23,329 nt of DNA from GCA-2731375 sp964462145. Its GTDB lineage: Bacteria > Pseudomonadota > Alphaproteobacteria > GCA-2731375. The notes under the pieces were generated by a model. The model worked only from the letters and a program-made list of their open reading frames with translations, had not been told where the DNA came from and made no database searches. Shown here one piece after another: positions 7,919-17,100 of this stretch; the first letter of the stretch is position 1; each line of letters begins with the position of its first letter. Location: positions 1-23,329 of the forward strand of contig CAYWYB010000042.1 in the NCBI GenBank assembly GCA_964462145.1. The letters run 5' to 3'. Position numbers and translations under genes: made by a program.

Positions 7919-8803
7919 ATGAGCCGGGACCCCGTGCAAAAACAAAAAAACACGCAAATCGGCATTCTGTTTCTGCTCGCCTCCATCGGCTTTATCACCG
8001 TGGTCGACACGTGGGCGAAATATATGACCGCCTCCCTGCCCCCCGTTCAATTGGTCTGGGGCTATTTTCTCGGCATCTTTATCAGTGTGCTCGGCCTGGC
8101 CGCCAGAAAGGGCGGCGCCCTGCCGCGCCTGTTAACGACGCAACGTCCGCTATTGCATTTTGGCCGCGCCGGTCTGCTGGTACTGTCCATCAGCCTGTTG
8201 TTCATCGCCCTGCGCTATATGTCCCTGGCCGATGCCACGGCGATCAGCTTTACCTCACCCCTGTTCATCACCCTGCTGGCCATACCCATTTTGAAGGAGA
8301 AGGTGGACAGAGCCCGCTGGCTGGCCGTGCTGGGCGGCCTGCTGGGCGTGTTGGTGGTGGTGCGGCCCGGCAGCGGCCTGGCCAGTTGGATCTCGCTGCT
8401 ACCACTATTCGGCGCCGTCGCCTTCGCCGGTTTTCAGATCGCCACCCGCCTGCTGGCCAGTACCGAGAACACCTTCGCAACCCTGTTCTACACCGGACTG
8501 GGCGGCCTGATCTGGAGCAGCCTGGCATTGCCCTTCGTTTGGCAGACACCGGAACAATGGCATTGGTGGAGCTTCCTGATCCAGGGCGCCTTGGGCCTGG
8601 GCGCACATCTGTGCATGATCAAGGCTTTCAGCCAAGCAGAGGCATCCCTGTTGGCGCCGTTCAACTATTCCAAGATCATTTGGGCCGCCGCCGCCGGCTA
8701 TCTGGTCTTCGGCAACATTCCCAGCCTGAACACCCTGGCCGGTGCCGCCATCATTGCCATGGCTGGCCTGTTCATCATGCTGCACGAACGGCGGAATTCT
8801 TGA
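7919..8803 (+). CDS. DMT-superfamily (EamA) permease
   Basis: A 294-residue inner-membrane protein with about ten hydrophobic segments in two EamA repeats, as in drug/metabolite transporters of the RhaT/YdcZ/RarD type. Visible helices include GILFLLASIGFITVVDTW, LVWGYFLGIFISVLGL, LLVLSISLLFIALRYM, the ISFTSPLFITLLAIPILKE segment typical of repeat 1, and repeat 2 ending in TLAGAAIIAMAGLFIMLHE. The first ATG in frame is at 7892, but the one at 7919 (MSRDPVQK) is preferred. It gives the usual short charged N-terminus, and TATGAT at 7891 may be a promoter box. It is transcribed away from the acyl-CoA operon and ends 3 bases before the convergent YjbR-like gene. The cargo, possibly an amino acid or organic acid, is not predictable. 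Confidence 0.88.
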   Translation: MSRDPVQKQKNTQIGILFLLASIGFITVVDTWAKYMTASLPPVQLVWGYFLGIFISVLGLAARKGGALPRLLTTQRPLLHFGRAGLLVLSISLLFIALRYMSLADATAISFTSPLFITLLAIPILKEKVDRARWLAVLGGLLGVLVVVRPGSGLASWISLLPLFGAVAFAGFQIATRLLASTENTFATLFYTGLGGLIWSSLALPFVWQTPEQWHWWSFLIQGALGLGAHLCMIKAFSQAEASLLAPFNYSKIIWAAAAGYLVFGNIPSLNTLAGAAIIAMAGLFIMLHERRNS

Positions 8804-8806
8804 GAC

Positions 8807-9175
8807 TCATTTCCCCGGCAAGGTCAGGCCAAGCTCCTTCCGCTTTGCCCGCGTCAATTTGCCCACAATGATGAAATAGGCCGCCTCGATATAGGCCTTG
8901 AGGTCCTGATCGGCCATGGCCCCGGCGGTTTCGACCTGCACCCATTTCGCCCGCGCCAAATAGGGCGCCGGCACGATATCCGGCTGTTCGGAAAGCAAAC
9001 GATAGCTTAGATCGCTGCATTTAAAGCTGATCTTGGCATGGTTTCCCACGCCCCATTTCGAGCAGATGGCGAAAATTTTGCCGCCGATCTTCCACACGGA
9101 GGCCCCGCCCCATTGCACCACATGCTCCGCGCCCTTAAAGGCACGGCAATAGTCATCGAATTCCTGGCGCGTCAT
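8807..9175 (-). CDS. MmcQ/YjbR family protein
   Basis: A 122-residue small protein of the MmcQ/YjbR (DUF419) family, which adopts a CyaY-like fold and is often annotated as DNA-binding although its function is unsettled. Supporting features are the N-terminal segment starting MTRQEFDDYCRAF, the WGGASVWKIGGKIFAI strand pair, FKCSDLSYRLLSEQPDIVPAPYLARAKWVQVE and a C-terminal helix rich in Lys/Arg. The length is normal. The ATG overlaps the stop of the upstream CoA-transferase by four bases (ATGA), so it is the last gene of the thiolase operon. Convergence with the EamA gene leaves only 3 bases between stop codons and no room for a separate terminator. Confidence 0.85.
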   Translation of the reverse strand: MTRQEFDDYCRAFKGAEHVVQWGGASVWKIGGKIFAICSKWGVGNHAKISFKCSDLSYRLLSEQPDIVPAPYLARAKWVQVETAGAMADQDLKAYIEAAYFIIVGKLTRAKRKELGLTLPGK

Positions 9176-10329
9176 CCGTCCTTCATGAAGGCGAAGACCT
9201 CTTGATTGGCCTCACCCAGGGCCGGCGCGGTTTCCCTGAAGGGCGGCCGTTCGCCGTCAAAGCGCAAGGGTGCGCCGATCATGTTGAAGCTGCCGTCGGG
9301 ACTTTGCTGCACAATGCCCGTGGCCTGGGTCTGCGCATGCGCCATGGTTTCCTCAAGGCCCATCAGCGGCGAATTCGGTACATCCACCTCCATCAACAGA
9401 GCGCTCCATTCCGCCCGGCTACGCGTGCGCAAGGTCTGGTTGACGGTTTCGTTAAAAGCAACCCTGTTTTCCACCCGGCCATTATTGTCTGCGAAGCGCG
9501 GATCCTCCAACAGGTCCTCGCGGTCGAGCACCTTGCAAAAGCGCGCGAACTGCGCCGGTGTGCCAATGGTAATCACCAGGGTTCCGTCGCCCGCCTCGTA
9601 GCCGCCGTTGGGCACCAACAACGGTCCTTGCAGACCCATGCGATAGGGCCAGCCGTCACCGCCTTCATAGTTGGCGTAGTTAAAGCCCTGCCAGGCCAGG
9701 GCCGTTTCCAGCATGGCGGCATCTACCAGGCAGCCCTTGCCCGTCACGGCGCGCTGATGCAGGGCGGTCAGAATGCCGATGGTGGCCCACATGCCGGTGC
9801 CAATATCAATCAACGGCACCCCGACACGGACCGCCTCGCCATCCGGGTCGCCGGTGGCATCGGAAATACCCGTGAAGGCCTGGATCAGGGGGTCATAGCC
9901 CGGCGCGTCCTTTAACGGCCCCTTGTCGCCAAAGGCGCCCATGTTGCAATAGATCAGACGCGGGTTGCCGGCCATCAGGGTGGCTGCGTCCAGGCCGAAT
10001 TTTTCGACCACGCCGGGACGCAGGTTCTGGAATACCACGTCGACCTTCTCGGCCACCAAACAGCGCAATTGGGACAGTTGGTCCGCATCCGCGAAGTCCA
10101 CGGTGAGCGAGCGCTTGCCCTTATTGAAGGCTTGAAACATCACCGCCACGCCGCCCAGGCGCCCGGCGCCCCAACCGCGCGAGGCATCGCCGACCTCGGG
10201 CGGTTCCACCTTGATCACGGTGGCGCCGAATTCGGCCAGCGTACGGCCCGCGAAGGGCCCGGCCAGGGACGATCCCATCTCCAGAATGGTCAGGCCATCC
10301 AGGGGCAAAGGCTTTGCGCTATCACTCAT
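9172..10329 (-). CDS. Family III CoA-transferase (CaiB/BaiF) of the thiolase operon
   Basis: A 385-residue CaiB/BaiF CoA-transferase, quite different in sequence from the other three in the window. The N-terminal LTILEMGSSLAGPFAGRTLAEF block, GATVIKVEPPEVGD, NKGKRSLTVDF, VVFQNLRPGVVEKFGLD and YCNMGAFGDKGP match the family. The likely catalytic residue is Asp146 in APGYDPLIQAF. The ATG at 10329 (MSDSAKPLP) was chosen because GAGGA lies 7 bases upstream; an in-frame TTG at 10356 would put that site inside the gene. It follows the acyl-CoA dehydrogenase by 35 bases and overlaps the YjbR-like gene by 4. It probably supplies the CoA ester that the dehydrogenase and thiolase process; the substrate is unknown. 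Confidence 0.9.
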   Translation of the reverse strand: MSDSAKPLPLDGLTILEMGSSLAGPFAGRTLAEFGATVIKVEPPEVGDASRGWGAGRLGGVAVMFQAFNKGKRSLTVDFADADQLSQLRCLVAEKVDVVFQNLRPGVVEKFGLDAATLMAGNPRLIYCNMGAFGDKGPLKDAPGYDPLIQAFTGISDATGDPDGEAVRVGVPLIDIGTGMWATIGILTALHQRAVTGKGCLVDAAMLETALAWQGFNYANYEGGDGWPYRMGLQGPLLVPNGGYEAGDGTLVITIGTPAQFARFCKVLDREDLLEDPRFADNNGRVENRVAFNETVNQTLRTRSRAEWSALLMEVDVPNSPLMGLEETMAHAQTQATGIVQQSPDGSFNMIGAPLRFDGERPPFRETAPALGEANQEVFAFMKDG

Positions 10330-10364
10330 ACGATCGTCCTCACGGCACAAATTCAATACGTCTG

Positions 10365-11504
10365 TTAAACATCGTCCTTGATCAGGCGGCTGATCAGTAT
10401 TTTCTGCACATCCGAGGTGCCTTCATAAATCTGCGCCACCCGCACATCGCGGTAGATCCGCTCCAGCGGATAATCATTCAGATAGCCATAGCCGCCCAGG
10501 GTCTGAATGGCGTCGGAACAGACCCGTTCGGCCATTTCCGAGGCGAACAGTTTGGCCATGGAGGCTTCCTTGCGGCAGGGTATGCCAGCCATCAACATGG
10601 ATGCCGCATGGTGGGTCAATTGCCGCGCGGTTTCGATCCTAGTGGCCATGTCCGCCAGGCGGAAGGCGACCGCCTGATGCTCGAAGATCGGCTTACCGAA
10701 CGCTTCCCGTTCCTTGGCATAGGCCAGGGCATGTTCGAAGGCCGCCCGCGCCAGGCCCGTGGCCTGGGCCCCGATGCCGATACGCCCGGTGGACAGATTG
10801 GCCAGGGCGATCTTGTAGCCTTCGCCTTCCTGCCCCAGCATCATATCGGCCGGCACTTCCAGATCATCCAGCGAGATCTGCGCCGTGTCGGAGGCGCGTT
10901 GTCCCAATTTTTCCTCGATACGCACCACATTGTAGCCCGGCGCATCCGTGGGACTGAGGAAACAGCTGATGCCCCTGGCACCGGCATCAGGATCGGTAAC
11001 CGCAAAGATCATCGCCGTGGACGCGATTTTACCCGAGGTGATGAACTGCTTCTGGCCATTGATGACGTAGCTATCGCCCTTGCGTACCGCGCGGGTGCGC
11101 AGGTTCGAGGCATCGGAACCGGCCTGGGGTTCGGTCAGCAGAAAAGCGCCAATATGCTCACCCTTGGCAAGAGGCGTGAGGAACCTGGCCTTTTGCGCAT
11201 CGGTGGCATATTCCGCCAGGGCGGCACAGACCGGCGAATTGTTCACCGACATAATGGTCGAGGTAGCGCCATCGCCGGCAGCGATTTCCTCCAACGCCAC
11301 AATATAGGACAGATAGTCCGCCCCGGCGCCGCCCCATTCGGGATCGACGCACATACCCAGCAGACCCAGTTTGCCCATGGCCGCCAGGGCGTCGAGCGAA
11401 ACCTTGGCGTCACGCTCCCAATCGGCGGCATTCGGCGCCAGTTCACGCTGCGCAAAATCCCGCGCCATGTCGCGCACCATGGTTTGGTCGTCATTCAACA
11501 ACAT
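10365..11504 (-). CDS. Acyl-CoA dehydrogenase, short-chain/branched type
   Basis: A 379-residue FAD-dependent acyl-CoA dehydrogenase that makes the 2,3-enoyl-CoA and passes electrons to ETF. The usual three domains are present. The N-terminal helices end in WGGAGADYLSY. The beta domain has FLLTEPQAGSDASNLRT and YVINGQKQFITSG. The C-terminal helical domain contains REAFGKPIFEHQAVAFRLADMA. The likely catalytic base is Glu361 in QIYEGTSDVQK, the position used by short- and medium-chain enzymes, whereas isovaleryl-CoA dehydrogenase uses a glutamate in a different helix. This argues against calling it liuA. The ATG at 11504 has CGGAG 9 bases upstream. It lies 30 bases after the thiolase stop, and no hydratase or 3-hydroxyacyl-CoA dehydrogenase accompanies it. 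Confidence 0.92.
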   Translation of the reverse strand: MLLNDDQTMVRDMARDFAQRELAPNAADWERDAKVSLDALAAMGKLGLLGMCVDPEWGGAGADYLSYIVALEEIAAGDGATSTIMSVNNSPVCAALAEYATDAQKARFLTPLAKGEHIGAFLLTEPQAGSDASNLRTRAVRKGDSYVINGQKQFITSGKIASTAMIFAVTDPDAGARGISCFLSPTDAPGYNVVRIEEKLGQRASDTAQISLDDLEVPADMMLGQEGEGYKIALANLSTGRIGIGAQATGLARAAFEHALAYAKEREAFGKPIFEHQAVAFRLADMATRIETARQLTHHAASMLMAGIPCRKEASMAKLFASEMAERVCSDAIQTLGGYGYLNDYPLERIYRDVRVAQIYEGTSDVQKILISRLIKDDV

Positions 11505-11534
11505 GGCGATACTCCGGATTCTAAAGGCAACAAC

Positions 11535-12725
11535 CTAGTTCAGCATCTCCACCGCCATGGCCGTGGCCTCGCCGCCGCCAATGCACAAGGTGGCAACGCC
11601 CTTCTTGCCGCCGGTCTTTTGCAAGGCCGCCATCAGGGTCACCAGAATACGGGCACCGGAGGCACCAATGGGATGGCCCAGGGCGCAGGCGCCGCCATGG
11701 ATATTGACGATATCGTGGGGCAGGCCCAGTTCCTTCATGGCCGACATGGTGACCACGGCAAAGGCCTCGTTGACCTCGAACAGGTCCACGTCCGCCTTGT
11801 TCCAGCCGGTTTTCTCAAAAAGCGTATTGACCGCCCCAATCGGCGCGGTGGTGAACCAGGCCGGCTCCTGGGCATGGGTTGAATGGCCAACGATTTTGGC
11901 CAGCGGCGTCAGGCCGCGTTTCTCGGCCTCCGACTGCCGCATCAGCACCAAGGCCGCCGCGCCGTCGGAGATGGAGGAGGAATTGGCCGCCGTCACCGTA
12001 CCTTCCTTGGCAAAGGCGGGGCGCAATGAAGGAATTTTCTCGATATTGGCATTGCCCGGCTGCTCGTCGATCTCCACCACCCGTTCGGCCCGGCGTTCCT
12101 TGACCGTCGTGGGCACGATTTCTCCGGCGAAGCTGCCATCCGCCGTCGCCACCTGGGCCCGGGTCAGGGATTCAATGGCATAGGCGTCCTGCTGCTCGCG
12201 GGTGAACTGGTAATGCTGCGCCGTCTGTTCGGCGAACACGCCCATGGCCAAGCCCTTGTCATAGGCGTCCTCCAAGCCGTCGAGGAACATATGATCCTTG
12301 ACCTCGCCATGGCCGAGGCGCATGCCACTCCGCGCGCTGGGCAACAGATAGGGCGCGTTGGTCATGCTTTCCATGCCGCCCGCGACCACCACGCTGGCGG
12401 AGCCGGCAACCAACAGATCATGGCCGAACATGGCCGCCTTCATGCCGGAACCGCACATTTTGTTGATCGTGGTCGCGCCTACCGCGTCGGGAATACCGGC
12501 GCCTTTCGAGGCCTGACGCGCCGGCGCCTGGCCCTGGCCAGCGCCAAGCACATTGCCCATGATCACTTCATCCACATCCGCGCCGGCGATACCGGCCCGT
12601 TCCAAGGCGGCTTCAATCGCGGCGGAGCCCAGTTGCGGTGCGGCAACGGCCGAGAAATCGCCCTGCATACCGCCCATGGGTGTACGGGCGCTGCCCACGA
12701 TTACAATAGGATCCTGTTCGCTCAT
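11535..12725 (-). CDS. Acetyl-CoA C-acetyltransferase (thiolase)
   Basis: A 396-residue type II biosynthetic-style thiolase. It condenses two acetyl-CoA to acetoacetyl-CoA or runs the reverse cleavage. All catalytic residues are visible: the nucleophile Cys91 in NKMCGSGMKA, His351 in CALGHPIGASGAR, and Cys381 in LCIGGGEA; the NEAF motif is also present. Length and start (MSEQDPIVIVGSARTPMG) fit the AtoB/PhaA group. AAGGAG lies 8 bases before the ATG at 12725. It is the first gene of a four-gene minus-strand operon and is preceded by a region with a candidate promoter and two palindromes. No phaB or phaC is adjacent, so degradation of acetoacetyl-CoA or a beta-ketoacyl-CoA is more likely than polymer synthesis; this is inferred from context. 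Confidence 0.93.
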   Translation of the reverse strand: MSEQDPIVIVGSARTPMGGMQGDFSAVAAPQLGSAAIEAALERAGIAGADVDEVIMGNVLGAGQGQAPARQASKGAGIPDAVGATTINKMCGSGMKAAMFGHDLLVAGSASVVVAGGMESMTNAPYLLPSARSGMRLGHGEVKDHMFLDGLEDAYDKGLAMGVFAEQTAQHYQFTREQQDAYAIESLTRAQVATADGSFAGEIVPTTVKERRAERVVEIDEQPGNANIEKIPSLRPAFAKEGTVTAANSSSISDGAAALVLMRQSEAEKRGLTPLAKIVGHSTHAQEPAWFTTAPIGAVNTLFEKTGWNKADVDLFEVNEAFAVVTMSAMKELGLPHDIVNIHGGACALGHPIGASGARILVTLMAALQKTGGKKGVATLCIGGGEATAMAVEMLN

Positions 12726-12753
12726 TTTTCCGCTCCTTCCGCGGTCGAATATT

Positions 12754-12769
12754 TGTTAACCTGTTAACA
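12754..12769. promoter_or_regulatory. Perfect palindrome TGTTAAC-N2-GTTAACA, candidate operator
   Basis: TGTTAACCTGTTAACA is a perfect inverted repeat with a 2-base centre, made of two copies of the self-complementary hexamer GTTAAC. It lies 29 bases upstream of the thiolase ATG, just downstream of a candidate -10 box (12773-12778), where a bound repressor would block initiation. Size and symmetry would suit a dimeric regulator such as a TetR-type acyl-CoA repressor. No such regulator gene is in the window, so the ligand and protein are unknown. Confidence 0.45.
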
Positions 12770-12772
12770 CTT

Positions 12773-12800
12773 AAACTAGTAACCCTGCCGCCAGCGGCAA
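12773..12800 (-). promoter_or_regulatory. Candidate sigma-70-type promoter of the thiolase operon
   Basis: On the minus strand TTGCCG (12800-12795) and TAGTTT (12778-12773) are separated by 16 bases, a plausible -35/-10 pair. It lies 48 bases upstream of the thiolase ATG. A second perfect palindrome, TGCCGC-CA-GCGGCA at 12786-12799, covers its -35 box and spacer. The match to consensus is moderate, so this is a suggestion only. Confidence 0.3.
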
Positions 12801-12891
12801 ATCGCTCCATTGTCCTAATTAGCCCGGCATGACTATCCAAGACCAGCCGCAAATTTGATTACATACGCCAGGAAAAGACCACGTTAAAGCC

Positions 12892-13260
12892 ATGATGGAA
12901 AGCCCCAATACAATTCTGGACGAGGACGGCATTATCATGGTCGATTACGGCACCATGATGATCACCCTGGACCTGCTGAAAGAGGCCCTTGAGCAGCACC
13001 GAAAATTGGCACCACTGAAGAAATCAAAGGTCCTGGCAATCGGCGAGGCCGGCGCCAAGATCGATACGGAACTGGCCAAATATGGCGCCACCGACGAAGT
13101 CGTCGCACTTACCTCAGCGGTGGCGATCGTGCCGCGCACCAGGGTCGGCCGAGCAATGGCGAGGCTGTTTCTGACGTTACAGAAAAATCCCTACCCAACC
13201 CGTAGCTTCAACAGCGTCGAAGAGGCCCGCAGCTGGCTGCTGGCCATCGATCCTGACTAA
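12892..13260 (+). CDS. Small STAS/SpoIIAA-like protein (DUF7793-like)
   Basis: A 122-residue protein that I recognise only at the fold level. After an N-terminal strand segment (IIMVDYGTMMITLDLLKEALEQH) comes a strand-helix pattern VLAIGEAGAKIDTELAKYGA. A C-terminal stretch VAIVPRTRVGRAMARLFLTL then leads into NPYPTRSFNSVEEARSWLLAI. The ending 'PYPTR-F-EEA-WL' is typical of small SpoIIAA/STAS-like proteins of the DUF7793 type, whose function is unknown. The start is one of two adjacent ATGs at 12892; no strong ribosome site is present (AGGAAAAG is more than 12 bases away). It diverges from the thiolase gene across 166 bases and converges on the thioesterase gene with 16 bases between stops. 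It could sense or relay a signal, but nothing here proves that. Confidence 0.7.
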   Translation: MMESPNTILDEDGIIMVDYGTMMITLDLLKEALEQHRKLAPLKKSKVLAIGEAGAKIDTELAKYGATDEVVALTSAVAIVPRTRVGRAMARLFLTLQKNPYPTRSFNSVEEARSWLLAIDPD

Positions 13261-13276
13261 GTTGTAGCGCGCAGGG

Positions 13277-13693
13277 TTATAGCGCGCCGGCTTCCTTGGC
13301 CTTGGCGCGTTTTTTCTCCAACCGGCCCTGCTGACCGCCCTTGTCGATCATGAAACGGATATGACGCGCCTTGCCGACCTGATCGAGAGCATCATGCACC
13401 TCCACGTCGAAGACAACTTTCGGGCCCTTGACCTCGACCACCTCGGCCCGCACCTCGATCCACATATCCATCAGGGTCGGGCCCATATGGTCAATCTCGA
13501 CCCGGGCGCCGACGGAACTTTCGCCTTCATCGGCATGTTCGGCCATTAGCCCGAGGCAGGTCCGCTCCACATCCATCACCATCGAAGGTGTGGCATAGAC
13601 CCGCAACTCATCGCCCATGAAATCAATGGTCTTTTCCTTGTCCACGTTATAGCGCTGCGTGACCTTCAGTCCCGGCTGCAATGTGTCTTTCAT
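13277..13693 (-). CDS. Hot-dog thioesterase, fluoroacetyl-CoA thioesterase (FlK)-like
   Basis: A 138-residue hot-dog-fold protein of the FlK-like family, probably hydrolysing a small acyl-CoA. Numbered from an in-frame TTG one codon upstream, Thr36 (in VYATPSM), Glu44 (in VERTC) and His70 (in DHMGPT) reproduce the spacing of the FlK catalytic set Thr42/Glu50/His76 (8 and 26 residues). The strand ESSVGARVEIDHMGPTLMD and a C-terminal FDVEVHDALDQVGKARHIRF also match. The ATG at 13693 was chosen because GGAG lies 8 bases upstream. A basic tail (RLEKKRAKAKEAG) extends beyond the core. It is last in an operon with the NTF2-like and cyclase genes (gap 22 bases). Fluoroacetate is unlikely to be the natural substrate; clearing a dead-end acyl-CoA is a reasonable guess. 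Confidence 0.82.
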   Translation of the reverse strand: MKDTLQPGLKVTQRYNVDKEKTIDFMGDELRVYATPSMVMDVERTCLGLMAEHADEGESSVGARVEIDHMGPTLMDMWIEVRAEVVEVKGPKVVFDVEVHDALDQVGKARHIRFMIDKGGQQGRLEKKRAKAKEAGAL

Positions 13694-13715
13694 CAACTAT
13701 TCTCCAAATTCGTCG

Positions 13716-14117
13716 TCAATTGTTCACGCTGATATGCTCGCGGACCTTTTCCGCCAGCGCCATCAGGCCATTGATAGGGCGCACCATCACCTCGATATGC
13801 CGCAATTTACCATTGTCGTCCAGGCTGATGCGGTCAATACCGCGCAGCTTCACCTCGCCAATACGGGCGCTGAATTCCAAAATCAGCTCGGAACCATCGA
13901 TCCATTCCCCCTCGTAGCGAAAATCCTCGAACGCCCCCATGACCCCGGTCAAGACGCCAACGACATAAGCCTTTGGCCCTTTCGGGGCCCAATAGGCGGG
14001 CGAGGAGATTTCCGCATCGTCGGCCAGGGTCTCGGCGACGGCCGCGATATCCTCCGCCGCCACGGCGCTATACCAATTCTCCAGAAAAGTCCGTGTTCGT
14101 TCTTCCACCGACGTCAT
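13716..14117 (-). CDS. NTF2-like/SnoaL-like protein
   Basis: A 133-residue protein with the NTF2-like cone fold pattern. An N-terminal helix, RTRTFLENWYSAVAAEDIAAVAETLADDAEI, is followed by a sheet (FEDFRYEGEWIDGSELILEFSARIG, LRGIDRISLDDNGKLRHIEVMVRP) and a C-terminal helix. The family includes small-molecule isomerases, cyclases and hydratases as well as non-enzymatic scaffolds. The segment resembles the limonene-epoxide-hydrolase/SnoaL branch, but I do not see a diagnostic catalytic set. GAGG sits 5 bases before the ATG, within the end of the cyclase gene region. It starts 7 bases after the cyclase stop and precedes the thioesterase by 22 bases, so the three genes are probably cotranscribed. 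The function is unknown. Confidence 0.75.
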   Translation of the reverse strand: MTSVEERTRTFLENWYSAVAAEDIAAVAETLADDAEISSPAYWAPKGPKAYVVGVLTGVMGAFEDFRYEGEWIDGSELILEFSARIGEVKLRGIDRISLDDNGKLRHIEVMVRPINGLMALAEKVREHISVNN

Positions 14118-14124
14118 CGCGACC

Positions 14125-17100
14125 TCATTGCAGTTTTGCCTGCGCGGCCTCGATATCCGGCAGGCCGATCAACAGGCCAAGGTCCCGGCCCTGGGCATGA
14201 ACCCGCGCCAGCACCTCATTGTCGCCATGGCCTTCAAGGCAATCCGCCAGTGCCTGTCCCCGCGTCGCAAAGAAATCCGCCCATGGCAGGGCTTCTTCGG
14301 CCGTGAACGTCACCAGCGCATCGGCATAGCGACGAGCCTCGGCCACATCGCCGGCCTTCAGGCAGGCATCTATGGCATCGCGGTAAAACCACAATACATT
14401 GTGCGCGTTGGCGCCGTCCCGCACCAAGGCCTCGCCCTCCGCCAGCGCCTCCCGGCAGGCGTCGGCATCATCGACGAAGCGGGCCAACAACGCGAACAGC
14501 CGCGGACCATGGAAATGAATGCCGGTGTCCCGGCCAATCGCAATGGCCCTGGCCAAAATCTCGGAGGCCTCGCCATGCTGTCCCCGGCCATCGGCGTTGC
14601 GGGCCTGTTCGTACAAGACATATAGCTCTATGCGGCGATTACCCAGCGAGCGGGCGATGGATAAAGCCTCCCGCAATGGCACCTCGGCGGCGTCGAAATC
14701 GGCCGTGTCTATATAGATTTCGCCCATGATCATCCGCGCCATCATGGCCACGCGCACATTGTGGATACGGTCCGACAGCTCGGCGGCGGACTGCAATTTT
14801 GCAATGGCGGCATCCTGGGCCTCGATATAGCGCCCAGTCACACCGGGCATGAAGCTGTTGCGCACCTCGATATGCAACAAATCATGCGCCCGGCAGAGGG
14901 CAAAGTTGCTTTCGAAATTGTCCAGCGCGTTGCGCATGCGGCCACGGCCGTATTCAGCGTCCCCGACACCGCCCAGGGCGGCGGCCTCCCACTCATGGCT
15001 GCCGGCGTTCCGGGCATGGCGCAGCGCCTGATGATGAAATTCCAGGCATTGTTCGAATTTGCCGGAGATGAAAGCGGCGGCGCCGCGATTACAGAAAATC
15101 TCCGCCAATTCCTTTTCCATGCCCTCGGCGCGGGCCACCACCTCCGCCTTGTCCAGAATGCTCAGGCCGCGGTCCCCCCGGCCCATCAGGCGGTCCGCCG
15201 CCGCGATGCCGATCCAGGCCAGACAGCGTTGCCGGTCCGTCTCCGCCAGGGACAGGGCCTCTTCCCAGGCCTCCAGTCCATCCGCCGGGCGGCCCAATTG
15301 GCGCAGCAAATCCGCCCGCTGCGCCATCATATCGAAACGCTCGGCGGCATTGGACAGCAAGGCCAGGCCACGCTCCACCAGCGCCAACGCACCTTCGATA
15401 CGATAAGCCCCCGCTTCGGCCCGTGCCGCGCGTTGATAGGCGAGAGGCGCCTTGCCGCTCTCCGCCTCGCCCAAATGCTCGGCGTACAACACCACATCGC
15501 GGTCTTCGAACCACTCGGCGGCGCGCAAATGCAACTCCTGCCGCCGGCCTTTTAGGAACGAGCTGTGCACCGCATCGCGGAACAAGGCATGAGAAAACTG
15601 ATAATTGCCCTCAGATCTGCGAACCAGATCATAGCGCAATAAATTATCGGGCTCGTAGGCGGCATCGCCGGCAATAAAACGCAGGGCATCCAAGGCAAAG
15701 CGCTGGCCCAGGACCGAGGCCGCCTGCAAGGCCGTCCGATCAGCGCCTGACAGCCCGTCAATGCGGCTTTGCACGACGCTTTGCACCGATCCAGGTATGG
15801 CTTGGCCGTCGCCGGCGTCGGGGCTGCGCAGCAGTTGTTCCAGGAACAGCGGATTGCCGCCCGAGCGCGCGATACAGGCAGCGGCACGGGCCGCGTCCAC
15901 GCCCTCGAAAACAAACACCAGATCACGGGCCTCGTCTGAACTTAGCGGGCCAAGGTCCATGGTCTGGAAGGGCGCGGCGCCGATCCCCGCGCGCCAGTCC
16001 GGGCCAAGAGGGTCCGCCTGCAGGCGAGAGGTCAATAGCAACAACACCGGATGATCGGCGGCGGCAATCACCAACCCGGTCAGATAATCCAACAGCGCGG
16101 GTGCGGCCCAATGCAGATCCTCCAGGCGCAGCAACAACGGCGCGCGGGCCGATAACCCTTTAACCAAAGCGACCAAAGTTTCCACCCGGCCCCGCTTGCG
16201 CTGATCATTGTCCATGGCTTCGTAAAGGGCGCGCTGCTCGCCAGCCTGGGGCAGGTTCAACAGATCGTTCAACAGCATGCGCTGCTCCGGCGCGATCAGG
16301 CCTTCTTCCTCGACCCGTTCAGCCGCCTCCGTGCGCAGATTGTGGCCCGCCCCCGGCCCCAGTCCCAACAGCCCACGCAGCAGCACACGGATCGCGTCCT
16401 GGCCCCCGCCCACACCGAAATCCAGAGCCTGTCCGCCGTGGCTCTGAAAGCCACTCTCACCCGCCAGGCGTTGGAATTCATGCAACAGCCGGGTTTTGCC
16501 GATGCCCGCTTCACCGCGAATGAACAGCGTCTGGCCCTGGCCATTGCGCAGGGTTGCTTCAAGAGCGGCATTGAACTTCGCGACCTCTCCCGTTCGCCCT
16601 ATAAACTGCCCTTCGACAAATGATGGCGCCTCGACCAGGCCATCGGCCCGCCAAACCATGACCGGCTCCAACAATCCTTTCAGATTTTTTTCACCCAGGC
16701 TTTCGCCGTCCAGCCGCTCACCGATGGCGTTATGCACGCCGCCCGAAATCAAGGTTTCACCCGCCGTCGCCAGGTCCGTCAGGCGCGAGGCCAGATTTAC
16801 CGTCTCTCCCGTCACGGTGTACTCCAGATGGGCCGCACTACCGGTGCTGGAGGCGACAACCTGGCCCGATGCGACACCGGCATGCACCCGCATCGGCGGT
16901 TCCAGCTCGGCGGCGGCGGCATGTACCGCCAAGGCGGCGCGCACGGCACGTTCGGGATCGTCCGTATGGGCCACCGGCGCACCGAAGACGGCCATCACCG
17001 CATCGCCGATATGCTTGTCCACGCTGCCGCCGAAGTCCTGCACCACCGTATCGACGGCGGCAAAAAACCGGTTCAGCATTTGATGCACTTCCTCGGCATC

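Noticed and set aside
10365..11504. Acyl-CoA dehydrogenase as isovaleryl-CoA dehydrogenase (liuA)
   Set aside because: The YEGT glutamate is that of short/medium-chain enzymes, and the gene lies in a separate operon with thiolase.
10314..11882. 522-codon open frame on the plus strand
   Set aside because: It is antisense to the acyl-CoA dehydrogenase and thiolase genes with full catalytic motifs; the translated frame is rich in Gly, His and Arg with no domain.
13267..13287. GCGCGC...GCGCGC possible hairpin between convergent genes
   Set aside because: The stem is only six bases of a simple self-complementary repeat, has no U-tract and overlaps the thioesterase stop; too weak to call a terminator.
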